DNA from: Microbulbifer flavimaris
GTDB taxonomy: Bacteria > Pseudomonadota > Gammaproteobacteria > Pseudomonadales > Cellvibrionaceae
Reading direction: 5' to 3'
Length of the DNA stretch: 64,000 nt
Assembly (NCBI RefSeq): GCF_001641755.2
Contig: NZ_LRFG02000005.1
Coordinates: 186,001-250,000, forward strand
Each line of letters opens with the position of its first letter. The stretch's first letter is position 1. The notes under the pieces were generated by a model, which saw nothing but the letters and a program-made list of their open reading frames with translations, was not told the DNA's origin and made no database searches. This document shows positions 8,887-17,158 of the stretch, piece by piece. The translations under genes and the position numbers were made by a program.

Positions 8887-9924
8887 TCAGCGGGGAAAGG
8901 CCAGCGGACTGTCCAGGCGCATGGGAATCTCGCTACCGGGTTCAAAGCGGTATTCGCTGCTGAGTGTCGCCTCGATGGTGCGGCCATTGGGCAGGCGGAA
9001 ACAGTAGAGGGCACTGTTGCCGAGAAAACTTTTCGATACGACCTGCACGGTGACGGCGTCGTCGTGCTCGCCGGGGACCAGGTCCTCGCTGCGGGCAAAA
9101 ACTTCCACGGGGCTGCCCACCTCAGAGCCCTGATCACGCACAGCCACCCGGCCCAGGGCGGTTTCCACCCAGCCGTCCCCGATCCATTTCCCACGCAGTA
9201 AATTGCCATCCGAGACGATGCGGGCCACGGCGCCGTTGGCGGGGGCGCGATAGAGATTATGGGGAGTATCCCACTGCTGAAGATGCCCGTCGGCGAGCAC
9301 ACCCAGCTTGTCTCCGGCGACGAAGGCCTCGCTGCGGTCGTGGGTCACGATCAGCGCGGCGATGCCCTCCTCGCGCAGGATGTGCCGGACTTCGCTGGCG
9401 AGGCTGCGGCGCAGTTCGGTGTCCAGGTTGGAAAAGGGTTCGTCCATCAACAGCAGGCGGGGTTTCGGTGCCAGGGCCCGGGCCAGCGCGACACGTTGCT
9501 GCTGGCCGCCGGACAGCTGGTGCGGGTACTGGTCTGCGTGCCGGCTCAGCTGTACCAGTGACAGCAGTTCTTGGACCCGCGAGGCGCGCTCTTCGTGGGG
9601 CAGGGCGCGGAGGCCAAAGGCGATGTTCTGCTGCACCGTCAGATGTGGGAAGAGTGCGTAATCCTGGAATACCACGCCAATGTGGCGCTGCTCTGGCGGC
9701 ACGATTTGGCCGTTGCCGGTGAGCGTTTCGCCACCGAGAGCGATGGCGCCGCGAGCCAGGGGCTGGAAGCCGGCGATGGCGTGCAGCAAAGTCGTCTTGC
9801 CACAGCCGCTGGGGCCCAGCAGGCAGGCGATCTCGCCCGGCTGCAGGTCAAAAGAAACCGATTCGAGAATCAGTTTATCGCCGTAACGGCATTCGGCATC
9901 GGTGACTTGGAGAAGCGACTGCAC
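8887..9924 (-). CDS. fbpC: ABC transporter ATPase, iron-importer type
   Basis: A 345-residue ATPase: Walker A GPSGCGKTT near residue 37, Q-loop, signature LSGGQQQRVALARAL, Walker B LLLMDEP and the switch His in IVTHDR. A C-terminal region of about 120 residues looks like a TOBE domain. Length and layout fit FbpC/PotA-like importers. It ends ten bases from the end of fbpB in convergent orientation, an unusual split of the importer, so fbpAB and fbpC must be controlled separately. No Fur-like palindrome was noticed in the 116 bases upstream. A share in another importer cannot be excluded. Confidence 0.88.
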   Translation of the reverse strand: MQSLLQVTDAECRYGDKLILESVSFDLQPGEIACLLGPSGCGKTTLLHAIAGFQPLARGAIALGGETLTGNGQIVPPEQRHIGVVFQDYALFPHLTVQQNIAFGLRALPHEERASRVQELLSLVQLSRHADQYPHQLSGGQQQRVALARALAPKPRLLLMDEPFSNLDTELRRSLASEVRHILREEGIAALIVTHDRSEAFVAGDKLGVLADGHLQQWDTPHNLYRAPANGAVARIVSDGNLLRGKWIGDGWVETALGRVAVRDQGSEVGSPVEVFARSEDLVPGEHDDAVTVQVVSKSFLGNSALYCFRLPNGRTIEATLSSEYRFEPGSEIPMRLDSPLAFPR

Positions 9925-10040
9925 GGTGCACCCTGGTAATTGCTGGGGTGGGGATTATCGCTTTTCACGGCGAGCGGGCAAAGGGCTCGGGGGAAAACGC
10001 CCGCCCGGGCAATTCCCGGACCGGGGCCCGGGGTGAAACC

Positions 10041-11309
10041 TCACGCGTTGCCGAGCACTTCCACCATGGCCGTGGTGAGTTGCCGCAGGTCTTCCTCGCT
10101 GGTGACATAGGGCGGCATGGCGTATACCAGCTTGCCGAAAGGACGCAGCCAGACACCGCGGTCAATCAGGGCTTCCTGCACCTGCATCATGTCGACCGGT
10201 TGCTTCATCTCCACCACGCCGATGGCGCCAAGGGCGCGCACGTCGGCCACGCCCTCTGCGTCCGCCAGTGGCGACAGCTCTTCCCGCAGTTGCTGTTCGA
10301 TCCGGCTGACCCGTTGCTGCCAGGGGCCCGACAGCAGCAGTTCGATACTGGCGTTGGACACGGCACAGGCCAGCGGGTTGCCCATAAAGGTGGGGCCGTG
10401 CATGAACACCCCCGCTTCACCGCGACAGATACCATCGGCGACCTTGTCGGTACACAGGGTCGCCGCCATGGTCATGGTGCCGCCGGTCAGCGCCTTGCCG
10501 AGGGTGAGGATATCGGGGCTGATACCGGCGTGCTCACAAGCGAACAGTTTGCCACTGCGGCCGAAGCCGGTGGCAATTTCGTCGGCGATCAGCAGCAGGT
10601 CGTATTCGTCGCACAGTGCGCGCACCCGCTGTAAGTACTCCGGGGAATAAAAACGCATTCCGCCGGCGCCCTGAACGATGGGTTCCAGGATCACGGCGGC
10701 CAGCTGATCCCGGTTTTCCTCGATCAGCTGGCGCAGTTCGGCCACTTCCTCATCGCTGCAGGGTTCGTGAAATTTCGGTCGTGGCGCCGGCGCAAACAGG
10801 TGCTGGGTCAGGTGGCTGGCAAACAGGTGATGCATGCCGGTGACCGGGTCGCAGGTGGCCATGGCCCCGAAGGTGTCGCCATGGTAGCCGTTGCGCAGCG
10901 CCAAGATGCGGCTCTTCTGCGGCTGGCCCTGGGACTGCCAGTACTGCAATGCCATCTTGATGGCGACTTCCACCGATACCGAACCGGAATCCGCCAGGAA
11001 AACACGCTGCAGCGGAGCCGGGGTAATCTCCACCAGTTTTTTGCTGAGTTCAATGGCCGGCTCGTGGGTGAGGCCGCCGAACATTACATGGGACATCTTC
11101 TCCATCTGTTCCTGCGCGGCCCGGTTCAGTTCGGGCACGTTGTAGCCGTGCAGCGCACACCACCAGGAGGACATGCCGTCGATGAGGCCGCGGCCATCCT
11201 CGAGGTACAGGCGCACGCCCTCGGCGCGGGCAACGGGGTAGACCGGCGGCGGATTGATCAGTGAGGAGTAGGGATGCCAGATATGCTGGCGGTCGAAATC
11301 TAGATCCAT
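10041..11309 (-). CDS. bioA: adenosylmethionine-8-amino-7-oxononanoate aminotransferase
   Basis: A 422-residue class III aminotransferase of biotin synthesis that converts KAPA to DAPA using S-adenosylmethionine as amino donor. Diagnostic BioA features are the N-terminal DRQHIWHPYSS, GMSSWWCALHGYN, YHGDTFG and the PLP-lysine block LTLGKALTGG. The start is ATG 11309 (MDLDFDRQHIW); a TTG six codons upstream is less likely, and no strong Shine-Dalgarno is visible. No other bio genes are next to it. A palindromic repeat lies immediately upstream, between it and the ybbP-like gene. Confidence 0.95.
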   Translation of the reverse strand: MDLDFDRQHIWHPYSSLINPPPVYPVARAEGVRLYLEDGRGLIDGMSSWWCALHGYNVPELNRAAQEQMEKMSHVMFGGLTHEPAIELSKKLVEITPAPLQRVFLADSGSVSVEVAIKMALQYWQSQGQPQKSRILALRNGYHGDTFGAMATCDPVTGMHHLFASHLTQHLFAPAPRPKFHEPCSDEEVAELRQLIEENRDQLAAVILEPIVQGAGGMRFYSPEYLQRVRALCDEYDLLLIADEIATGFGRSGKLFACEHAGISPDILTLGKALTGGTMTMAATLCTDKVADGICRGEAGVFMHGPTFMGNPLACAVSNASIELLLSGPWQQRVSRIEQQLREELSPLADAEGVADVRALGAIGVVEMKQPVDMMQVQEALIDRGVWLRPFGKLVYAMPPYVTSEEDLRQLTTAMVEVLGNA

Positions 11310-11337
11310 AGGTCGGAATACGGTCAAAACGTGTTGT

Positions 11338-11403
11338 CGTCACCCCGGCGCAGGCCGGGGTCCAGACTTTTACCCCTGGATTCCGGCTCTCGCCGGAATG
11401 ACG
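11338..11403. repeat. REP-like double-hairpin palindromic element
   Basis: A 66-base element bounded by CGTCA and TGACG. Inside are two strong hairpins, CCCCGGC-GCAG-GCCGGGG and ATTCCGGC-TCTC-GCCGGAAT, flanked by matching TCCAG and CTGGA. The whole can fold into a cruciform. The pattern is that of a widely dispersed proteobacterial intergenic palindrome. It lies between the bioA start and the end of the ybbP-like gene, both on the minus strand. Only one copy was noticed in this window. Confidence 0.75.
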
Positions 11404-11416
11404 ATTGGAATAGTGC

Positions 11417-13891
11417 TCAGGCCAGCTCGCGCAGGACTTTTAGCGGCGGCTGGCTGACGGAGCTGCGGCAAGCAAGGGTGCCGGCGGTTCCCACCAGCAG
11501 TGCGCCCGCAACCGGCCCGGCGATCCACAGCAGTGGGTGCAGGGTAAAGGGCAGCTCGAATACCCGCTGCGCCAACACGGCCAGGGTGGTCTCCGCACCG
11601 GCGGCGGCCAGCAGGCCCGCGGCGATACCGAGGAGCCCGAACTCGATCACCAGGCTCTGTAGCAAAAGCCGGCGGCGCCCGCCCAGTGTGCGGATTATCG
11701 CCGCCTCCTGCAAACGCTCGGCGATACTGGCGCGCACCCCGGCGATCAGCACCAGCACACCCGCCACCAGCATCAGGGCCATCACCGATTCGATGGCCAC
11801 CGATACCTGGCTGATGGTGTCGCGGATGCGCTCGATGATTTTGTCCAGCTCGATCACGGTCACACTGGGAAAGGTGCGCACCAGATCATTCACCAGCAGT
11901 TTTTCCTCCGGTGCCAGATAGAAGCTGGTGATATAGGTTGCGGGGAAATCTTCCAGGCTGCCGGGGGCGAACAGCATGTAGAAATTGGGCCGCATGCTGT
12001 TCCAGTCCAGGGTGCGCAGGCTGGTAATGGTGGATTCCACCTCCAGCCCGCCGATGGAAAACTTCAGCTGGTCGCCGAGCTTCAGGTTCAGCCGTTCCGC
12101 CAGTTCTGCTTCCACCGACACGCCGTTGTCGGTATCGACGCTTTCCCACCAGTTCCCGGCGACGATGCGGTTATCCGGGGCCAGGTTCTCTGTCCAGCTC
12201 AGGTTGAGTTCCCGGCGCAGGGCACCGGCCTGTTGCTTGCGTTCCTTGGCCGGTACATCGTTGATGGCGATCAGGCGGCCGCGCACCATCGGGTAGAGTT
12301 CGGTGGCGGTGATGTTGTTGTCGCTAAGCAGAGACTGCACATCTTTCTTTTCATAGGGGGCGATATTGATCAGGAAGTGGTTAGGGGCGTTGTCCGGCAG
12401 CTGCATACGCCACTCGTCGATCAGCGCGGTGCGCGCAAACACCATGGCCAACATGGCCAGCAGGCCGGTACCGAAGGCGGCGATCAGCAGGGTGTTGAAG
12501 GCGGCGCGGCGCTGCAGGCTGCCCAGCGCGATACGCCAGCTGCCGCCAAGCTTCGCCAGGCGGCCGCGTACCAGCAGCCGGTTGACCAGCGCACTGCCAC
12601 CCACCAGCAATGCCATACCGGCAAACAGGGCCAGGGTGATGGGCAGGCTGCCGGACAGCCACCAGATCAGCAGCAGCATGGAGGTGGGGCCGAGCACCAG
12701 ACCCAGCCACTCGCGTCGGTCCGGGTTGCTCCAGTCCCGGCGCAGTGTCTGCATGGGGTCTGTGCGGGCGAGGCGGAATAGCGGCGGCAGGGCAAAGCCC
12801 AGCGCACAGGCGAGGCCGGTGACCAGTCCCACCAGCAGCGGATGCCAGCCGCTGGGCGGCGGGTCGACCGGGAAGAAGTCCGCCATCAGGGTGACCGCCT
12901 GGGCCTGGATCAGGGTGCCCAGCAGCAGGCCGACGCCGGTTGCGATCAGTGCGAGTCCGGCCAGCTGTCCCAGATAAATGCCGAGCACCTTGCCGCGGCC
13001 GGCGCCGAGACTCTTCATGACCGCCACATAGCTGGTGTGGCGCAGGCTGTAGCGGCGCGCGGCCAGCCCGACGGCAACACTGGCCAGCAATACCGCGAGG
13101 CTGCCGGCGAGGAAAAGGAAGCTCTCAGCCCGGTCGAGGGCGGAGGCCACGCGGGGCTGGCCCTCGCGCAGATCGATCACCCGCTGGTGCTCGGTGAGGC
13201 GCGGTTCCAGCCATTTGAAATAGCTGTTCAGGGCGGCATCGTCGCCGGCGAACAGGTAGCGGTAGCGGACGCGACTGCCGGGCTGGACGACATTGGTTGC
13301 CGCCAGGTCATCCCGGTGCATCATCACCCGGGCGCCCATGGAAAAGAGGTTGTCGCTGCGGTCCGGCTCATGATCGAGCAGGCCGGTGACAGTAAAGTTG
13401 GACTCGCCGATCTGCAGGCTGTCGCCGGGGGAGAGCCCCAGCAGGGGAAGCAGGCGGGGTTCCATCCAGACTTCACCCGGAGGCGGTCCCTGCTGTACGA
13501 CGCGGGATTCGGCGTCTTCGCTGGGGCGCATCTCCAGGTGACCTACCAGTGGGTAGCCGTCGCTGACAGCCTTGATGGCGGCGAACTGGAACTGGTCGCC
13601 GGCGGACAGCATGGAGGCGAACTGGACGGTCTGCGCCTGTTCCAGCCCGCGTTCAGCAGCTTCTTCCATCCAGCCCGGTTCGACCGGGCGGCTGCTGCTG
13701 ACGACCCGTTCGGCGGCGAGAAAGGTCTGCGACTGGATATGCATGGCGCGGGTGAGGCGATCGCTGAAATGGGCGATGGCGGTCACACAGGTCACCGCCA
13801 GCACCAGGGCGGTGGCAATCAGGGCCAGCTCGCCGCCGCGCCAGTCGCGAACGAGCAGCTTCAGTGGTAACAGGGGGTTGGCGGACTGCAT
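11417..13891 (-). CDS. ybbP: large FtsX-type ABC permease (YbbP-like)
   Basis: An 824-residue inner-membrane protein with an N-terminal membrane anchor, a large periplasmic region, a first FtsX-like block of membrane segments around 260-390, a second periplasmic region and a C-terminal FtsX block around 700-820. This matches YbbP, partner of the YbbA ATPase, in a family related to LolCDE/MacB that works on envelope substrates rather than import. Its ATG overlaps the last base of the ATPase stop codon (13891), indicating translational coupling. The tesA gene lies divergently beyond ybbA, as in the E. coli tesA-ybbAP arrangement. Confidence 0.9.
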   Translation of the reverse strand: MQSANPLLPLKLLVRDWRGGELALIATALVLAVTCVTAIAHFSDRLTRAMHIQSQTFLAAERVVSSSRPVEPGWMEEAAERGLEQAQTVQFASMLSAGDQFQFAAIKAVSDGYPLVGHLEMRPSEDAESRVVQQGPPPGEVWMEPRLLPLLGLSPGDSLQIGESNFTVTGLLDHEPDRSDNLFSMGARVMMHRDDLAATNVVQPGSRVRYRYLFAGDDAALNSYFKWLEPRLTEHQRVIDLREGQPRVASALDRAESFLFLAGSLAVLLASVAVGLAARRYSLRHTSYVAVMKSLGAGRGKVLGIYLGQLAGLALIATGVGLLLGTLIQAQAVTLMADFFPVDPPPSGWHPLLVGLVTGLACALGFALPPLFRLARTDPMQTLRRDWSNPDRREWLGLVLGPTSMLLLIWWLSGSLPITLALFAGMALLVGGSALVNRLLVRGRLAKLGGSWRIALGSLQRRAAFNTLLIAAFGTGLLAMLAMVFARTALIDEWRMQLPDNAPNHFLINIAPYEKKDVQSLLSDNNITATELYPMVRGRLIAINDVPAKERKQQAGALRRELNLSWTENLAPDNRIVAGNWWESVDTDNGVSVEAELAERLNLKLGDQLKFSIGGLEVESTITSLRTLDWNSMRPNFYMLFAPGSLEDFPATYITSFYLAPEEKLLVNDLVRTFPSVTVIELDKIIERIRDTISQVSVAIESVMALMLVAGVLVLIAGVRASIAERLQEAAIIRTLGGRRRLLLQSLVIEFGLLGIAAGLLAAAGAETTLAVLAQRVFELPFTLHPLLWIAGPVAGALLVGTAGTLACRSSVSQPPLKVLRELA

Positions 13892-14610
13892 CAGGCGGAC
13901 ACCTCCGACAGGCTGCCGTTGTCCCGCCCTGCCGCCAGGGCGACCTCACCAGCGGCCATGCGCAGGTGGGCCTGGCAACGCTGGGCCAGCCGCTGCTCAT
14001 GGGTGACCAGCACCAGGGTGGTGCCGGACTCCGCATTCAACTGGAACAGCAGGTCGATGATCTTCTCGCCGTTGCCGGCATCCAGGCTGCCGGTGGGTTC
14101 GTCCGCGAACAGGATGCCGTCGCTGCCGGTGATGCTGCAGAAGGCGCGGGCGATGGCGACGCGCTGCTGCTCACCGCCGGAGAGCTGCCGCGGGTAGTGG
14201 TGCAACCGGTGTTCGAGGCCGACCCGCTTGAGGAACTCCTCGGCGCGGCCGGCGGCGTTGCGCTCGCCGCGCAGCTCGCTGGGGAGCATGACATTCTCCA
14301 GCGCGGTAAGGCCGGGCAGCAACTGAAAGGTCTGGAACACGAAACCCACATAGCGCGACCGCACGGCGGCCCGCTGTTCCTCGTCCATGGCCGTGATCTC
14401 CTCTCCGGCCAGCCAGATGCGCCCCTCGGTGGGTTTGTCGAGGCCCGCCAGCAGGCCCAGCAGGGTGGATTTACCAGAGCCGGAGGCGCCGGTGATTGCC
14501 AGGCTTTCGCCGCGGTCCAGTTGCAGGGAGATGTCGTTCAGAAGAGTGAGGGGGCCTTCATTGGTGGTTACCCGGTGGATCAGGTTCTCGGCCCGAAGCA
14601 TGGCGGTCAT
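13891..14610 (-). CDS. ybbA: ABC ATPase of the YbbAP system
   Basis: A 239-residue ATPase of the LolD/MacB class. Walker A is GASGSGKST near residue 40, the signature LSGGEQQRVAIARAF, Walker B ILFADEPTGSLD, and the switch His in LVTHEQR. It is first in a two-gene operon with the FtsX-type permease. It is transcribed divergently from tesA across 81 bases that hold a perfect dyad. Together the pair probably drives transfer or removal of a lipid- or protein-type envelope substrate; the exact substrate is unknown. Confidence 0.92.
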   Translation of the reverse strand: MTAMLRAENLIHRVTTNEGPLTLLNDISLQLDRGESLAITGASGSGKSTLLGLLAGLDKPTEGRIWLAGEEITAMDEEQRAAVRSRYVGFVFQTFQLLPGLTALENVMLPSELRGERNAAGRAEEFLKRVGLEHRLHHYPRQLSGGEQQRVAIARAFCSITGSDGILFADEPTGSLDAGNGEKIIDLLFQLNAESGTTLVLVTHEQRLAQRCQAHLRMAAGEVALAAGRDNGSLSEVSA

Positions 14611-14648
14611 CGAAAGTCTTCCTTATTGTCGGCAATTGCGCAAAGCTG

Positions 14649-14670
14649 TGCGTATACACGGTTATACGCA
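14649..14670. promoter_or_regulatory. perfect dyad between ybbA and tesA
   Basis: TGCGTATA and TATACGCA form a perfect 8-base inverted repeat separated by six bases, in the short divergent intergenic region. The size and symmetry suit an operator for a dimeric regulator, possibly governing both directions. No regulator family is identified. Confidence 0.4.
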
Positions 14671-14691
14671 TAAGGCAGTGGAGAGTATGAC

Positions 14692-15351
14692 ATGACGACA
14701 GATTTTTTCCGGCGGCTGAGCCTTCATCTCGGCCTGTGTTTCCTGCTGCTCGCCCCGCTGACGGCGGCAAGGGCGGGAACGCTGCTGGTACTGGGGGACA
14801 GTATCAGTGCGGCCTACGGTCTGGAACAGGCGGACGGTTGGGTGGAGCTGCTGCAGTCCAGGCTGGAGGAGGCAGGTGAGGCGGTGAAGGTGGTCAATGC
14901 CAGTGTCAGTGGCGAGACGACTTCCGGTGGTCTGGCCCGCCTGCCCAGGTTGCTGGATGAGCACAAGCCGCGCTGGATGATCCTGGAACTCGGTGGCAAT
15001 GATGGCCTGCGAGGCTATCCACCGCAGGCGCTGCAGCGCAACCTGCAGCGGATGATTCGCCTGGCCCAGGATGAGGATGTGGAGGTGCTGTTGCTGGGTA
15101 TGCGTATGCCGCCCAATTACGGGCAGGCGTATACCGAGGCCTTTGCCGGGGTCTATCCGAAGGTGGCCGAGGCGGAGCAGGTGCCGCTGGTGCCGTTCTT
15201 CCTCGAGCCTATCGCCCTCAAGGAGGGCGCCATGCAGACCGATGGTATCCATCCGACGGCAGAGGCCCAGCCGGCACTGCTGGACCATGTCTGGCCCTGT
15301 GTGCAGCAGTTGCTGGAAGAGGGCGTGAACACTGAGTCGTGTACTCCGTGA
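14692..15351 (+). CDS. tesA: multifunctional acyl-CoA thioesterase/lysophospholipase, GDSL type
   Basis: A 219-residue SGNH hydrolase with an N-terminal signal peptide ending near AARA, so it is periplasmic. The four conserved blocks are present: GDSIS with the nucleophile Ser, the Gly of block II, GGNDG with the oxyanion Asn, and DGIHP with the catalytic Asp and His. It would hydrolyse acyl thioesters, esters and lysophospholipids. It is divergent from ybbA, the standard neighbour. A structured hairpin element begins about 50 bases after its stop. Confidence 0.93.
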   Translation: MTTDFFRRLSLHLGLCFLLLAPLTAARAGTLLVLGDSISAAYGLEQADGWVELLQSRLEEAGEAVKVVNASVSGETTSGGLARLPRLLDEHKPRWMILELGGNDGLRGYPPQALQRNLQRMIRLAQDEDVEVLLLGMRMPPNYGQAYTEAFAGVYPKVAEAEQVPLVPFFLEPIALKEGAMQTDGIHPTAEAQPALLDHVWPCVQQLLEEGVNTESCTP

Positions 15352-15402
15352 TCGAAATGCGTACAATCGCGGCCTGATTTCCGGGGCAGAGTCGACCTGA
15401 TT

Positions 15403-15517
15403 GGCGGTGCTGCTGGCGGGGCTCGCCGCGGGACACGCTGTGAATGCGTCCATGCACGCTCTACGCGGCCGTCCCTGGCCGCGTAAGGTCCCGCGGCGAG
15501 CCACCGCCAGCAGCAGC
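15403..15517 (+). repeat. structured hairpin element, copy 1
   Basis: Outer arms at about 15407-15434 and 15488-15517 are complementary with one bulged base (left arm ending GCCGCGGGAC, right arm starting GTCCCGCGGC). They enclose exactly 53 bases. These comprise a conserved block beginning ACGCTGTGAATG and an inner hairpin TACGCGGCC-GTCCCT-GGCCGCGTA (15462-15485). It lies between tesA and ttcA. The same architecture with different stem sequences occurs at 43738-43846 and, inverted, at 43931-44043. Confidence 0.8.
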
Positions 15518-15571
15518 TGCACATCGACTGTCGACGCCCCGGACCCTGAGGTCTGTATTCAGAGAAGCACC

Positions 15572-16492
15572 ATGTCCGAACTGGAAAATCGCCGCGAGCG
15601 GCTGGAATTCAACAAGCTGCAGAAGCGCCTGCGCCGCAATGTGGGCCGCGCCATTGCCGACTTCAACATGATTGAAGAGGGCGACAAGATCATGGTGTGC
15701 CTGTCCGGGGGCAAGGACAGCTACGCGATGCTGGATATCCTGCTGAACCTGCAGAAGACGGCTCCGGTCAGCTTCGAACTGGTGGCGGTCAATATGGACC
15801 AGAAGCAGCCGGGCTTCCCCGAGCACGTGCTGCCCGAGTACCTGCAGTCCCTGGGTGTGCCCTACCACATCGTGGAGAAAGACACCTATTCGGTGGTGAA
15901 GGAAGTGGTGCCTGAGGGCAAGACCACCTGTGGTCTCTGTTCGCGTCTGCGCCGCGGTACCCTCTATGGCTTCGCCGAGGAGATCGGGGCGACCAAGGTG
16001 GCACTGGGCCATCACAAGGACGATATCGTCGAGACGCTGTTCCTGAACATGTTTTATGGCGGCCGCCTGAAAGCCATGCCGCCGAAGCTGCGCGCCGACG
16101 ATGGACGCAATATCGTGATCCGCCCGCTGGCTTACTGCCGCGAGTCAGATCTGGTGAAGTTTGCGGAACACCGGAATTTCCCGATCATCCCGTGCAACCT
16201 GTGCGGGAGTCAGGAGAACCTGCAGCGGCAGGCGATCAAGAAGATGCTGCAGGATTGGGATCGCCAGTTCCCCGGGCGCAGCGAGAATATTTTTGCGGCG
16301 CTTACAAGAGTATCCCCGTCACAGTTGGCGGACGGGGATCTGTATGATTTCGTGAACCTGGAGTTGGACCGGGCTAAACCAGCGACTGCTGCGCGGGACG
16401 ACCACGCCATCGAGCGTCAGGTGAACTCCTGGGTGCCGGACGCCGAGGAGGGGGAGGAGGCTCCCCTGTATATCGAGGCGCTGAATCTGTAG
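15572..16492 (+). CDS. ttcA: tRNA 2-thiocytidine(32) synthetase
   Basis: A 306-residue PP-loop ATPase that thiolates cytidine 32 in tRNA using a [4Fe-4S] cluster. The PP-loop is SGGKDS (residues 45-50). The cluster cysteines are in TCGLC (about 120 and 123) and CNLCG (near 215). ATG 15572 gives [17 protein letters not shown], the usual TtcA beginning; the frame is open upstream only because it reads through the hairpin element. The last 119 bases overlap the 3' end of a convergent lysozyme-like gene. Confidence 0.95.
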   Translation: MSELENRRERLEFNKLQKRLRRNVGRAIADFNMIEEGDKIMVCLSGGKDSYAMLDILLNLQKTAPVSFELVAVNMDQKQPGFPEHVLPEYLQSLGVPYHIVEKDTYSVVKEVVPEGKTTCGLCSRLRRGTLYGFAEEIGATKVALGHHKDDIVETLFLNMFYGGRLKAMPPKLRADDGRNIVIRPLAYCRESDLVKFAEHRNFPIIPCNLCGSQENLQRQAIKKMLQDWDRQFPGRSENIFAALTRVSPSQLADGDLYDFVNLELDRAKPATAARDDHAIERQVNSWVPDAEEGEEAPLYIEALNL

Positions 16493-16973
16493 GGTCGGCA
16501 CCGCTCACCAGTTGGGCGTAACTCTGCTCGAAGTCCCGCTGCGATGCTGCGGGCCCGTGGTGGAAGTGCTGATGCCACAGCCTGGCCATGGTCGGCACGT
16601 CATCTGCGGCCACCTTGTCGGCCTCGGCCGCGCGATAGATGAGCCAGGCGATGGCTGTCGCGTAGCGCAGGTTGGTGGTCAACTCGCTGTGGGGGTGATC
16701 CAGGAAGTCCCGCTGGCTCGCCAGCCCGCGCACCTTGGAGGCCAGCGCCGGGTGTGAGATCAGATACTGATCCCAGATCTCGCGGTGCGTGTGCGGTTGA
16801 ATCTGATAGATGCCGAGTCCGTGGCGCCGCCCTTGCTTGAGATGGAAGCCGAGCTGCGATTCCTGCGCGGCAGTGCCCAGCAGCAGGTTTTCCATTCCCG
16901 CAGACCAGGCTCTCAGATGCTTTAGGGTCGGACGAATGACCAGCAGTCTTAACTCGTCCAGACAGATGCCCAT
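16374..16973 (-). CDS. lysozyme-like protein with an unusual C-terminal tail
   Basis: A 199-residue protein. Residues about 25-110 contain [20 protein letters not shown], with a Glu placed as in lysozyme/transglycosylase catalytic helices, then [20 protein letters not shown]. This resembles a phage- and proteobacterium-distributed family of putative peptidoglycan hydrolases. There is no signal peptide, as for phage endolysins exported by other means. The last 40 residues are Pro/Arg-rich ([13 protein letters not shown]) and are read antisense to the end of ttcA, so the natural stop may have been lost. Function is inferred from local motifs only. Confidence 0.6.
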   Translation of the reverse strand: MGICLDELRLLVIRPTLKHLRAWSAGMENLLLGTAAQESQLGFHLKQGRRHGLGIYQIQPHTHREIWDQYLISHPALASKVRGLASQRDFLDHPHSELTTNLRYATAIAWLIYRAAEADKVAADDVPTMARLWHQHFHHGPAASQRDFEQSYAQLVSGADPTDSAPRYTGEPPPPPRRPAPRSSPDARWRGRPAQQSLV

Positions 16974-17158
16974 AGTGTTGTCTTGTTTTCCGTTTCTCTA
17001 CCCAATATTTAGTTTGCGGATTGAGCTGGCGCCAGCGAATGGGTAGATTTACGCGCAATAAACACAAAAATTAACTGCAGGGCCCATTCACATGGCCATC
17101 CGCGCAAGGGCTCGCTCACCGGGTCCGGCCGGGCCTGCATTGCTGAAAGGGAGTTTCC

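Noticed and set aside
15401..15571. N-terminal extension of ttcA
   Set aside because: The extra codons are the reading of hairpin element copy 1; the standard TtcA start is at 15572.
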